Shown here piece by piece: positions 27,594 through 36,764 of a stretch of DNA of 64,000 nt. The notes under the pieces are model-generated. The model did no database searches. It had not been told where the DNA came from and saw only the letters and a program-made list of their open reading frames with translations. Numbering within the stretch: the first letter of the stretch is position 1; the number at the start of each line of letters is the position of its first letter. Position numbers and translations under genes: made by a program. This stretch comes from Colwellia psychrerythraea 34H (GTDB lineage: Bacteria; Pseudomonadota; Gammaproteobacteria; Enterobacterales; Alteromonadaceae). The stretch covers positions 1,054,001 through 1,118,000 of the forward strand of contig NC_003910.7 in NCBI RefSeq assembly GCF_000012325.1. The letters run 5' to 3'.

Positions 27594-30092
27594 CTAAACT
27601 TTAACAATTTTAATAGCACACTTTTTATAATCTGTTTCTTTCGATAACGGATCGGTGGCATCTAAAGTGACTTTGTTAACTAAACGACTGGCATCAAACC
27701 AAGGCATATACACTAAACCAACAGGTGGCTTATTACGGCCTCTTGTTTCAACACGTGTTTGTACTTCACCACGTCGAGAAATAAGCTTCACTAAATCACC
27801 GCGGCGCATGTTACGTTTTTTTGCATCATCAGGGTGCATGTAAACTAATGCATCAGGCATCGCTTTATATAACTCAGGTACACGTTGTGTCATTGAACCT
27901 GAATGCCAATGTTCTAGTACACGACCGGTAGATAACCATAAGTCGTATTCTTCATCTGGAGACTCAGCTGCAGGCTCATAAGGTAGAGCGAAGATAACAG
28001 CTCTGCCATCAGGTTTTCCGTAGAAGTCCCAGTCACTACCAGGTTTACAATACGGATCAGAACCTTCTTTAAAGCGCCATTTAGTTTCTTTACCATTAAC
28101 AACAGGCCAGCGTAAACCACGCTCTTTATGGTATCTGTCATATGGTGCTAAATCATGGGCATGACCACGACCAAAGCTGGCATATTCTTCAAATAAGCCT
28201 TTTTGGATATAGAAACCAAAATCACGAGACTCGTCATTTAAACGATCTTCAGGTATTTCCGACAGTGGGAACTTACCAACAGAGGCGTCTTTATAAAGCA
28301 CATCAAATAACGTTTTACCACGAACTTCAGGCTTTTTAGCAATCAGCTCTTCTGGCCAAACATCTTCTACTTTAAAGCGTTTAGAGAATTCTACTAATTG
28401 CCACATATCTGATTTAGCACCTTCTGGAGCTTCAACCATTTGGTACCAAGATTGTGTACGACGCTCGGCATTACCATACATACCTTCTTTTTCTACCCAC
28501 ATTGCTGTTGGTAAAATTAAATCAGCTGCCTGTGCGGTAACTGTTGGATACGGGTCTGATACTACAATAAAGTTTTTCGGGTTACGGTAACCAGGGTAAG
28601 CTTCTTCATTGATGTTAGCGGCAGCTTGCATGTTGTTATTACACTGCACCCAGTAGAAGTTTAACTTACCGTCTTTAAGCATACGGTTTTGTAAAACGGC
28701 ATGGTAACCAGGTTTTGCTGGAATAGTGCCTTCAGGCAAGTCCCAAATTTTCTCAGCAATAGCACGATGCTTAGGGTTTTTAACAACCATATCGGCAGGC
28801 AAACGATGTGAGAAAGTACCTACTTCACGAGCAGTACCACACGCGGAAGGTTGACCTGTTAATGAAAACGGGCTGTTACCAGGAGTTGAGATTTTACCTG
28901 TTAACAAGTGAATGTTATAAACTAGGTTATTGGCCCAAACACCACGAGTATGTTGGTTAAAGCCCATAGTCCAAAATGATGTTACTTTGATTTTTGGATC
29001 CGCATACATCTCAGCTAATTCTTTTAGCTTATGCTCAGGAACACCAGAAAGTTTTGATACGGATTCAACCGTATATGTGCTAACAAATTTTGCGTATTCA
29101 TCAAAGTCAATTGGCGTAGAGCTGCCTTTAGTTTTACCGTTGTTTTTAGCTTTTTGTTCTAGCGGATGCTCAGGACGTAAACCGTAACCTATATCTGTTT
29201 CGCCTAATCTAAAGTTTGTATGTTTACTTACAAAGTCTTTGTTTACGCGACCAGTTTGAATAATATAGTTAGCAATGTAGTTTAAAATAGCTAAATCAGT
29301 TTGTGGCGTGAAGATCATGCCGTTATCGGCTAAATCGAAACTTCTGTGCTCAAAAGTAGATAATACAGCAACTTTTACATGGGGTGCACTTAAACGACGA
29401 TCAGTTAAACGCGTCCATAAAATAGGATGCATTTCTGCCATGTTTGAGCCCCATAATACAAAGGCATCAGCAGCTTCTAAATCATCGTAACAGCCCATAG
29501 GCTCATCGATACCAAAGGTACGCATAAAGCCACCAACAGCAGACGCCATACAGTGACGAGCATTAGGATCAATATTGTTAGTACGAAAGCCTGCTTTCAT
29601 CAATTTAACTGCAGCATAACCTTCTTGAACAGTCCATTGACCAGAGCCGAACATACCAAGTGCTTCTGGACCATCTTTCTTCAATGCATCATTAGCTTTT
29701 TCAGCCATTACATTGAAAGCTTGATCCCAAGAAATAGGAGTGAATTCACCTTCTTTATCGTATTTACCGTTGGTCATACGTAATAAAGGAGTGGTAAGTC
29801 TGTCTTTGCCGTACATGATTTTTGAAAGGAAATAACCTTTCACACAACTAAGACCTTTGTTCACAGGTGATTTAATATCGCCATGGGTAGCAACAACTTT
29901 GCCATCCATAACGCCTACATTAACACTACAGCCTGTACCACAAAAACGACAAGCAGCTTTATCCCACTTAAGTTTAGTAATATCGGAGCTGGTAATTAAG
30001 TTAGAGGCTACTGCAGGTACAGATACCCCAGCAACAGCAGCGGCTGCTGCAATCGCATTTGCTTTTATAAATTCGCGGCGATTAATTGTCAT
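27594..30092 (-). CDS. napA: Periplasmic nitrate reductase catalytic subunit NapA
   Basis: NapA reduces nitrate to nitrite in the periplasm. The 832-residue precursor carries a Tat signal ([19 protein letters not shown]). The [4Fe-4S] cysteines are Cys48, Cys51, Cys55 and Cys83 (CRFCGTGC, then SCVKGY), and Cys181 in ARHCMASA is the expected molybdenum ligand. The C-terminal molybdopterin dinucleotide-binding domain includes [16 protein letters not shown]. Length and motifs are complete. NapD, encoded just upstream, binds the Tat signal during maturation. Confidence 0.99.
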
Positions 30093-30148
30093 CGTGTCAC
30101 CTTCCTTTTGCTTTTTGATTCGGTTTTAAACAGGGTTAATTTTATTCT

Positions 30149-30466
30149 TTATTCTTTTTTGATGGCTACTTCACTGTATTGTTCTTCAGCATTGTCATCA
30201 CCACTCTCGTCTAAAACTTGGTGATAAACAGGTGATACGTTAAGTATGCCTTTATGGACTCTTATAATATCTATTTTTTTGTCAAGATCTTTAAAGCCAG
30301 TACCTTCAACAGTGAAAACTATTTTACCTTCATCGCTGACTGCGTGAATTTCTGCACCTTCAACAGCAGTAATAACCGCTTTCACTTCATCGAGTTGTGC
30401 AAATATTGGCGAGGCAACTAGACTAGCTACGTGGTATTCAGGTGTTCTATGGTCTTTTTGTGTCAT
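30149..30466 (-). CDS. napD: NapA signal-peptide chaperone NapD
   Basis: NapD is a small cytoplasmic protein that binds the NapA twin-arginine signal and prevents export before the cofactor is inserted. The 105-residue protein contains YHVASLVASPIFAQLDEVKA near the start, matching the ferredoxin-like fold of NapD, and EIHAVSDEGKIVFTVEG in the middle. It has an acidic C-terminal extension of about 15 residues. It lies between napF and napA. Confidence 0.94.
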   Translation of the reverse strand: MTQKDHRTPEYHVASLVASPIFAQLDEVKAVITAVEGAEIHAVSDEGKIVFTVEGTGFKDLDKKIDIIRVHKGILNVSPVYHQVLDESGDDNAEEQYSEVAIKKE

Positions 30467-30485
30467 ATATTTCTTAAATTATTTT

Positions 30486-31034
30486 TTAAACTGTTGTTTG
30501 GTCAAAGTTAAACGCTATTGCATCTTGTGGGCAACTTTTAATGCATGCGCCACATTGAGTACAATCAAGATCATTTAAACTGGGTTGTGGAATGCTTGAA
30601 TTAAGGTAATTAAATTTTATTACGCTAGTTTCACATTCATCACGGCAACTTTGACAATAAATATTATTTTTAGCTAAACACTTATCACTAATTTCCAACG
30701 TTACCGGCCAAGCTTTTTTATTTTTTAAAGTATTTTCTTCAGTAAATACACCCGAAAAAAGCGGTTGTTCACAGCTCTCTATACACTTATTACAAAAGGT
30801 ACATTCACCTAAACTGAAATCGATTTTTGGAAAGCCATCTTCATCTTTAACAATAATATTGCTCTCGCAACTGCTAATGCAATCTTGGCATTGAGTGCAG
30901 CCAGAGGTAAATACCGCTTCATTAATTACCCAAGGTAAGCGTAATTCGTGTTTAGTTTTTACACGTCCGCGAAAAAAGCGCCTTCTTGAAGGATCGGCTA
31001 AACGTTCGACTGTTTTAGTGTTGTTAGTAGACAA
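30486..31034 (-). CDS. napF: Iron-sulfur protein NapF
   Basis: NapF is a cytoplasmic ferredoxin-type protein that helps mature or activate NapA. It carries cysteine clusters for up to four [4Fe-4S] centres: CTQCQDCISSC, CTFCNKCIESC, CQSCRDEC and CTQCGACIKSC. The SRRRFFRGR stretch near the N-terminus is typical. The start is uncertain: the frame stays open to a TTG at 31100 but that overlaps napE by about 60 bases, so a TTG at 31034, just past the napE stop, is used here. No ATG is available near either position. Confidence 0.88.
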   Translation of the reverse strand: MSTNNTKTVERLADPSRRRFFRGRVKTKHELRLPWVINEAVFTSGCTQCQDCISSCESNIIVKDEDGFPKIDFSLGECTFCNKCIESCEQPLFSGVFTEENTLKNKKAWPVTLEISDKCLAKNNIYCQSCRDECETSVIKFNYLNSSIPQPSLNDLDCTQCGACIKSCPQDAIAFNFDQTTV

Positions 31035-31038
31035 GAGA

Positions 31039-31200
31039 TTAAGCGCTTGGTGGACCAAAGAATATTTGACTGATCCAGACTGCAAAACCAAAACCGGCAA
31101 CGATAATTACCGATAAGATAGGTGCTAAAAAAACAGCCAGAAAAATAAAGGTATTTCGCTCATGCTTTTTTTGTTGTTCAGGAGATGTTGCTTGGTTCAT
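31039..31200 (-). CDS. napE: Periplasmic nitrate reductase small membrane protein NapE
   Basis: This 53-residue gene is below the usual length cut-off. Its translation starts MNQATSPEQQKKHERNTF and continues into a single membrane helix, FLAVFLAPILSVIIVAGFGF, then AVWISQIFFGPPSA, matching the NapE/TorE family, whose role is not well defined. It is the first gene of the napEFDABC operon. An FNR-like site lies 74 bases upstream of its ATG. Confidence 0.93.
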   Translation of the reverse strand: MNQATSPEQQKKHERNTFIFLAVFLAPILSVIIVAGFGFAVWISQIFFGPPSA

Positions 31201-31273
31201 AATGCTCTCGAAAGTTTATGATTAAGGTAAGCTAAATTTGGGTTAACTTTAATCCCTTGCTAGGTCAAATAGT

Positions 31274-31287
31274 TTGATCTAGATCAG
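31274..31287 (-). promoter_or_regulatory. FNR-type site upstream of the nap operon
   Basis: TTGATCTAGATCAG matches the FNR consensus TTGAT-N4-ATCAA with one mismatch (last base). Its position fits control of napE by an FNR/EtrA-type oxygen regulator. Confidence 0.7.
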
Positions 31288-31439
31288 GTTTAGCAAATTA
31301 ACCATAGTTAATTTATGGCCTTAAGCAGTATAGAGTTTAATCGCGCAAAAAAGCTAGGCGAAATATTTTTTTTTTGCTTTAACATACTCGATAACTTGGA
31401 TTTTATTCACTTACTTCTACTTCAGGGTTTTAAAAAAAT

Positions 31440-33689
31440 ATGGTGCAAGTACAAGATTTCCTATCCTGGTTTAACAATTATGTCAGGACAGCAGCAGCAA
31501 AAAATGAGCGACGCATGGTCGTTTTATCGGGTTGTGAGTCTTGGGCAATGTCTTTATTACGCTCTATTGATGTGATTCACGCGGCTTTAAGCACAGAGAC
31601 TAAACAAAATTTTCAAACTTTTTCTTCGCAAGTTCAATGTCTTGTTTATGGTGATAGCGCTATATTTCCTGCAAATGTACAGAGAAAACGCTACCGGGAT
31701 AAGTTAGGAAGTGAAAGTGATTTTATTATTTTTGTCGATAGTGAGTTTACCATTGATGCATTTGCCGGCTTGTCGGGCACGCTAAAAGCTGGCGGAATAT
31801 TATTTCTAGTTATACCATCGAGAGATGAGAAACTTGAACAAAGCCTGTTTTTTAAACGCTTTTATTCACTATTATCAAAGATGCCTAGTCATACCATCAT
31901 AACGGAGTCGCAAGCTTCGGTTTTACCTCTTCATTTTGATGTAGATAATCCGGTAAAGCTGTCGGCAACTTCGACTTACCCACATGGCTGTATTACCCAA
32001 GAGCAGTACAGTGCGGTTATCGCCATCAAAAAAGTACTCTCAGGTCAAAGAAAAAGACCGCTAGTGTTAACGGCTGATCGTGGCCGAGGAAAGTCATCAG
32101 CATTGGCTATTGCCTGTGCTCAACTGATGAAAGAACACGAACAGGATGAGTTTGATATTGTTATTACTGCTCCTGATGTTCAAGCGCTGTCAGTTTTCTA
32201 TCGGCAATTAAAGCAAAGCTTAAATTGCGTCGAGCAGCAAGGTAATACGATTACCTTTGGCAAGGTTAAGTTAACGTTTATGGCTGTTGACCAATTAATA
32301 AGGTCACCGATAAAACTTAATCTTCTTTTGGTCGATGAAGCTGCGGCAATTCCTGTTTATCTACTTGAACAATTACTTAGAAGTTATCATCGGATGGTTT
32401 TTTCTAGTACTGTTCATGGTTATGAAGGAGCTGGGCGAGGTTTTACTTTAAAGTTTAAAAAAGTACTTGATAGGTTATGCCCACAATGGGTGAATTTACA
32501 TATTAATCAGCCGATCCGTTGGCGGGAAAATGATCCGCTTGAACAATTGGTCTTTGACGCTTGTTTGTTAAATGCAGAATTACCTAAGTTGAAAACAACA
32601 TTAGCACCTCAGCCGCCTACCTATGGCAAAGGTAGTTCTGTCGAGAAAGCCGAAGTCCTAAATAAATCAAATGAACCTGTATTCAAAGTTATATCTGCAA
32701 AAGAGCTGGTTGCTGATGAAGCACTATTAAAGCAAGTTTTTGCTATTTTGGTAACAGCACACTACCAAACTAAGCCGAGTGATTTACAGCTACTACTAGA
32801 TAACCCTCAAGTACAATTAACTTGCCTTTACTCTTCCAAAAATAATGATGCAGAAATGCTAGCTGTTGCTTTATTGATGAATGAAGGGAAGGGGAATAAC
32901 GTGAGTGATGCAGATATTCGAGCAATAAAACATTCTGAACGTCGTTTACGTAATCATTTTTTGCCGCAATCATTATTCAGCCATTGCGGTTTTGAACAAG
33001 CCTTTAATTATAAATATTTACGTATTATGCGCATTGCTGTTCACCCACAAATTCAGCAGCAAGGTATTGGTGCTCAATTTATTCACTACATAGAATTATT
33101 AGCAAAAGAGCAAGGTGTTGATTTTATTGGCGCTAGTTTTGGGGTTAATCCTGAGCTGCTTTCTTTCTGGCTTAACGCTGGATTTTCTACTGCTAGAATT
33201 GGTTTCACCAAGGACAAGGCTAGTGGAGAGCATTCTGCTTTATTAATTAAAGGACTTGTTGTAAAAAGCAAGCAAGAGCAGCAGAGTTTTAAGCGTAACT
33301 TTTATCAAAGTTTCGATTATTTACTGTTAGAAGAATATAGAGCACTTACGACGGAGCTTGTATTTTTGTTATTGAGACAAAACTCTAAAGGAGATGTAAG
33401 CGCTTTGTCTGAGCGAGATATTGCTAATGTTCAGGCATTTTCACGTGGTGAACGCTTATATAGTAGTTGTTGTTATAGTTTATATTTATGGCTTAAGCAG
33501 GATCTGTTGAGTGAAACTAAGTGCCACTCAACAGAAGTTTTACAGCAGTCTTTAGTGCTTGTTGCAAGATTGATTCAAAAGCATGATAGTGACTCTGTTT
33601 GCCAACAATTTGGCTTAACAGGGAAGAAAATGCTGAACAATCATATTAAAAACTATGTACATTTAAGACTAAATACTGCAATTAACTGA
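31440..33689 (+). CDS. tmcA: tRNA(Met) cytidine acetyltransferase TmcA
   Basis: TmcA uses acetyl-CoA and ATP to make N4-acetylcytidine at the wobble position of elongator tRNA-Met. The 749-residue protein has an N-terminal domain (VLSGCESW), an RNA helicase-like module with Walker A ADRGRGKSSALAI and the Walker B region LLVDEAAAIP, a GNAT acetyltransferase domain (RIMRIAVHPQIQQQGIG), and the C-terminal tRNA-binding tail. Length is slightly above E. coli TmcA. The gene diverges from napE; its promoter shares the 239-base gap. Confidence 0.95.
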   Translation: MVQVQDFLSWFNNYVRTAAAKNERRMVVLSGCESWAMSLLRSIDVIHAALSTETKQNFQTFSSQVQCLVYGDSAIFPANVQRKRYRDKLGSESDFIIFVDSEFTIDAFAGLSGTLKAGGILFLVIPSRDEKLEQSLFFKRFYSLLSKMPSHTIITESQASVLPLHFDVDNPVKLSATSTYPHGCITQEQYSAVIAIKKVLSGQRKRPLVLTADRGRGKSSALAIACAQLMKEHEQDEFDIVITAPDVQALSVFYRQLKQSLNCVEQQGNTITFGKVKLTFMAVDQLIRSPIKLNLLLVDEAAAIPVYLLEQLLRSYHRMVFSSTVHGYEGAGRGFTLKFKKVLDRLCPQWVNLHINQPIRWRENDPLEQLVFDACLLNAELPKLKTTLAPQPPTYGKGSSVEKAEVLNKSNEPVFKVISAKELVADEALLKQVFAILVTAHYQTKPSDLQLLLDNPQVQLTCLYSSKNNDAEMLAVALLMNEGKGNNVSDADIRAIKHSERRLRNHFLPQSLFSHCGFEQAFNYKYLRIMRIAVHPQIQQQGIGAQFIHYIELLAKEQGVDFIGASFGVNPELLSFWLNAGFSTARIGFTKDKASGEHSALLIKGLVVKSKQEQQSFKRNFYQSFDYLLLEEYRALTTELVFLLLRQNSKGDVSALSERDIANVQAFSRGERLYSSCCYSLYLWLKQDLLSETKCHSTEVLQQSLVLVARLIQKHDSDSVCQQFGLTGKKMLNNHIKNYVHLRLNTAIN

Positions 33690-33728
33690 GCTGATTAACT
33701 AAGTCCATTAATTAGGCCTATGAATTAG

Positions 33729-33956
33729 TTAACTGGCTTCTTTATTTCTTGCATGCCATTGCCAATATCGTTGCATAGCAAGATATTCACAGCGCTTGTT
33801 ACCACTAAAGTTTATGTCATCATGGTGCAACAACTTAGTTAGATAAAAGCTAATGGTTTTAGCTAAACCACTACTTGGGTTGTTGTTATAGGTGGTAAGT
33901 AACATAACCAGCCAGCTTTCCATATAAGTAAATTCATTTGAAGCAGTTAAGCACAT
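33729..33956 (-). CDS. Small protein of unknown function, Fur-controlled pair, second gene
   Basis: A 75-residue protein, not recognised. It has no membrane segment or signal; it is rich in aromatic and histidine residues (LLHHDD, YWQWHARN) and has two cysteines. Its ATG overlaps the end of the preceding gene by ten bases, which implies translational coupling. Its start follows GGAGAAGAAAT, a good ribosome site within the preceding gene. Its function is probably linked to iron, because of the Fur box upstream of the pair; that is inference only. Confidence 0.7.
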   Translation of the reverse strand: MCLTASNEFTYMESWLVMLLTTYNNNPSSGLAKTISFYLTKLLHHDDINFSGNKRCEYLAMQRYWQWHARNKEAS

Positions 33957-34153
33957 AATATTTCTTCTCCATCGAGAGTGTCACTGCTTGTGCTACTTGC
34001 AAGTAAGTTATGCCAAATAACTGTTTTAGCATTGGCATTTAAACACTTGCAATCACCGCAATGTAATAAACCTGAATTGAGTAAATGAGAAAGTAGGCTG
34101 CTAGAAATCTCAACTTGTACTTTGTCAATTTTGTTAGTGGTAATAGTGGCCAT
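33947..34153 (-). CDS. Small cysteine-containing protein of unknown function, Fur-controlled pair, first gene
   Basis: From the ATG at 34153, preceded by the strong ribosome site AAGGGGAG, the product has 68 residues. A longer frame to 34204 would run into the Fur box and is rejected. The central stretch LLHCGDCKCLNANAK contains a C-x2-C-x-C cluster that might bind a metal or Fe-S centre. The rest is polar. I do not recognise the family. It lies 47 bases downstream of a Fur box and overlaps the next gene. Confidence 0.75.
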   Translation of the reverse strand: MATITTNKIDKVQVEISSSLLSHLLNSGLLHCGDCKCLNANAKTVIWHNLLASSTSSDTLDGEEILCA

Positions 34154-34200
34154 ATTTTCTCCCCTTGTTTTATTAAGCATAAACAAAGAATCAATCAGAT

Positions 34201-34224
34201 GCAAATGATAATTATTATCATTTG
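34201..34224 (-). promoter_or_regulatory. Fur box
   Basis: CAAATGATAATTATTATCAT (from 34202), continuing with TTG, is a near-perfect palindrome with two good GATAAT-type hexamers, matching the Fur consensus. It lies upstream of the 34153 start on the minus strand, so iron-repressed transcription of the small gene pair is expected. Confidence 0.85.
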
Positions 34225-34296
34225 TTGTTTTTAGTAGAGTGATTGATAGTAATGTTATTTAGTATTACTGATTGCGATTCATCAATTCACTGTATA

Positions 34297-34607
34297 TATA
34301 CCGGCTATGATTCAAAGTGCAGGATTTTAGTGATAGCTAAAAACTATTTAGTTAAGACATTTATTTTAGACAGTGGTCGTTCCATTATTCAAATGAATAA
34401 CGCAACATAAATCATTTTTAGCCCATCTAATAAGCGCTTGAGCAACACCACTACATCGTTGCACTTTTTTGTCAGGACGTTACATGGATGGTGTTATTAG
34501 AGAATGCAGGAGCATATTCTTCTGAATAACCATTACTACAAAGGTGCGCCTTGTATTGAAATTGCTCAAGCACTCTGAAACCTGTATCTTGATTGGTAAC
34601 AGGCATA
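34297..34607. repeat. Long inverted-repeat element, copy 8 (upstream of ABC exporter)
   Basis: The left arm TATACCGGCTATGATTCAAA and the right arm ATCTTGATTGGTAACAGGCA are inverted but divergent. The inner core contains CGTTCCATTATTCAAATG and AATAACGCAAC, related to the other copies. A second inverted pair, CGCTTGAGCAA (34434 onwards) and TTGCTCAAGCACT (34562 onwards), is shared with copy 9. It ends 26 bases before the exporter ATG. Confidence 0.7.
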
Positions 34608-34633
34608 GATGTTGAGTAAAAGGGAGCTAATAT

Positions 34634-35515
34634 ATGAATGCAGCAGTAAGCGTACAGTCACTTAGTAAGCAATATAAAGATGTCTGTGCCGTTGATAACG
34701 TGAGTTTCGACGTTCAACAGGGCCATTGTTTTGGTTTACTCGGACCTAATGGTGCTGGAAAAACGACGACTATTGAAATTATGGAAGGTATTATAAGTGC
34801 CTCTTCAGGACATGTGCTTTATCAAGGCCAGCATGTTGATAGTCAAATATCTCAGCAAATAGGCATTCAGTTTCAACATACCGCTTTACAAGATTTTTTA
34901 ACCGTTAAAGAAACACTCAACTTATTTGCCTCTTTCTATCAAAACACTTTACCACAAGCACAATTAATTGAACTGTGTGATTTAAGTGAGTTTTTAGATA
35001 GGGACAATCGTTTATTATCGGGGGGGCAAAGGCAGCGATTATTACTCGCTTTAGCGTTAATAAATGACCCTCAAATTATCTTTCTTGATGAACCTACTAC
35101 GGGCTTAGACCCTCATGCCCGTCGAAACTTTTGGCAGTTGATCAAAAATATTAAAGAACAGAATAAAACTGTTGTTTTGACAACCCACTATATGGATGAA
35201 GCAGAGCAGCTATGTGATGATATTGTCATCATGGATCTGGGGCGAATAATTGAAGCAGGAACCCCGCATGAATTGTTAGCTAAGCATTTTGAAGATGTTT
35301 TTATCTACCTACCTCAGGCACAAATTTCGAATGAATTGGTCAATGTACATGGCTGGAATAAATTAGCTGATCGTATTGAAATCACGAGTAAAAACGTTGA
35401 ACAAACCTTATCCTTGTTAATGAGAAATAATGTTTCCCTTGATGGCTTGCATGTTAAGTCGGCTAATCTTGATGATTTATTTTTGAAGCTTACAGGTCAT
35501 TCGTTACAAGCATAA
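34634..35515 (+). CDS. ABC exporter, ATP-binding protein
   Basis: This 293-residue ATPase belongs to the ABC-2 exporter (DrrA/NodI-like) group. Walker A GPNGAGKT is at residues 37-44; the signature LLSGGQRQRLLLALALINDP and Walker B IIFLDEPTTGLD follow, with the switch histidine in LTTHYMDEAEQL. A C-terminal extension of about 80 residues is typical of exporters of drugs, lipids or polysaccharides. It pairs with the permease 32 bases downstream. The substrate is not evident. Confidence 0.93.
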   Translation: MNAAVSVQSLSKQYKDVCAVDNVSFDVQQGHCFGLLGPNGAGKTTTIEIMEGIISASSGHVLYQGQHVDSQISQQIGIQFQHTALQDFLTVKETLNLFASFYQNTLPQAQLIELCDLSEFLDRDNRLLSGGQRQRLLLALALINDPQIIFLDEPTTGLDPHARRNFWQLIKNIKEQNKTVVLTTHYMDEAEQLCDDIVIMDLGRIIEAGTPHELLAKHFEDVFIYLPQAQISNELVNVHGWNKLADRIEITSKNVEQTLSLLMRNNVSLDGLHVKSANLDDLFLKLTGHSLQA

Positions 35516-35547
35516 CGAGCCCTGACCCTTATATTTTAGGAAATAAT

Positions 35548-36573
35548 ATGAATTTCAAACGTTTTTTTGCTGTTTTTAAAGCACGAAATATTGAATTTTT
35601 CCGTGATAAGTCATCACTCGGTTGGAATCTATTTTTTCCAATTCTATTACTGGTCGGTTTTTCCTTTATTTTTTCAGGTGATGGTCGCCCAGCCTATAAA
35701 ATAGGCTTGCTGGTAGATCAAGGTCAATTACAACATGAAAATGCAGCGCAAACATCGCTTACTGAATTACGCTTTATTGATTTTATTAACTATAAAGATC
35801 TTGCGTTAGCAAAAGCAAAGCTTAGCCGTCACAGTCTCGATTTGTTAGTTGACTATGATGCTAAGCGTTATTGGGTGAATGAAGAATCATCCAAGAGTTA
35901 TTTAGTTGAAAAAATATTCCTTGGTCAACAGTCAGGATTTACTCGCCTACAAAGTAGTGGCAAGAACATTCGTTATGTTGATTGGGTGCTACCTGGAATA
36001 CTGGGTATGAATATGATGTTCAGTTGCCTATTTGGTGTTGGTTATGTCATCGTACGTTATCGAAAAAACTCAGTATTAAAGCGTTTAAAAGCAACGCCAC
36101 TGTCTGCTTTTGAATTTGTTTCTGCGCAATTATTATCACGGCTATTCATTGTTATGTTCATGTCAACGGTGGTTTATAGTGGCTGTAATATCTTTTTCGA
36201 CTTTTTCATGCTGGGAAGCTATGTAGACCTTTTCATTATCGGCGCATTAGGTGCTTTTTGTTTAATTAGCCTAGGGCTACTGGTAGCAAGTCGCAGTAAA
36301 AGTGAAGAGCTTATTGGCGGCCTTTTAAATGTAACCTCTTGGCCGATGATAATGCTTTCAGGCGTGTGGTTTAGTTTAGAAGGAGCACCTGAGGGATTAA
36401 AAATATTAGCAGATTTTATGCCGCTTACTCACTTAGTTGCTGGCGCAAGAGCCGTTATTACTGAAGGTGCCACACTAAGTGATATTAGTTTTCATGTTAA
36501 TATATTATTGCTGATGAGTAGTGTCTTTTTGGCATTAGGGGCTTATTTGTTTAGTTGGAATACTGAACGTTAA
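35548..36573 (+). CDS. ABC-2 type exporter permease
   Basis: The 341-residue permease has one N-terminal helix (about residues 25-42, SLGWNLFFPILLLVGFSFIF), a periplasmic domain of about 100 residues, then five helices in the second half, the ABC-2 (YhfG/DrrB-like) arrangement. The stretch WVLPGILGMNMMFSCLFGVG and the C-terminal NVTSWPMIMLSGVWFSLE are conserved in this family. It works with the ATPase encoded just upstream. The cargo is unknown. Confidence 0.92.
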   Translation: MNFKRFFAVFKARNIEFFRDKSSLGWNLFFPILLLVGFSFIFSGDGRPAYKIGLLVDQGQLQHENAAQTSLTELRFIDFINYKDLALAKAKLSRHSLDLLVDYDAKRYWVNEESSKSYLVEKIFLGQQSGFTRLQSSGKNIRYVDWVLPGILGMNMMFSCLFGVGYVIVRYRKNSVLKRLKATPLSAFEFVSAQLLSRLFIVMFMSTVVYSGCNIFFDFFMLGSYVDLFIIGALGAFCLISLGLLVASRSKSEELIGGLLNVTSWPMIMLSGVWFSLEGAPEGLKILADFMPLTHLVAGARAVITEGATLSDISFHVNILLLMSSVFLALGAYLFSWNTER

Positions 36574-36622
36574 ATAAAAATTGAAACGATGGTTTTGTGG
36601 TGTAGTATTAGTATTATAAACA

Positions 36623-36703
36623 GGCAAGTAGAGTAAAGTTTTGATAGCTTTACGACATTATTTGAGTTGGTGGTAATTGCATGGTCATACCAGTATACTT
36701 GCC
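36623..36703. repeat. Inverted repeat upstream of the ketoacyl synthase gene
   Basis: AGGCAAGTA (36622-36630) is inverted as TACTTGCCT (36696-36704) with 65 bases between. Inside is a small hairpin, GTAAAG...CTTTAC (36633-36653). It sits in the 191-base gap before the next gene and could be regulatory or a different repeat type. Confidence 0.45.
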
Positions 36704-36764
36704 TTGAGTACGTCGTTGTCACATAAATACAATGACATTTACCCCTTATTTTAAGAGACCTATT

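Noticed and set aside
29857..30129. Plus-strand open frame opposite the napA start
   Set aside because: It runs antisense to the NapA signal peptide and iron-sulfur domain; no ribosome site or family match.
34154..34204. Longer N-terminus for the first Fur-controlled small gene
   Set aside because: It would extend to the Fur box and lacks a ribosome site, while AAGGGGAG precedes the ATG at 34153.
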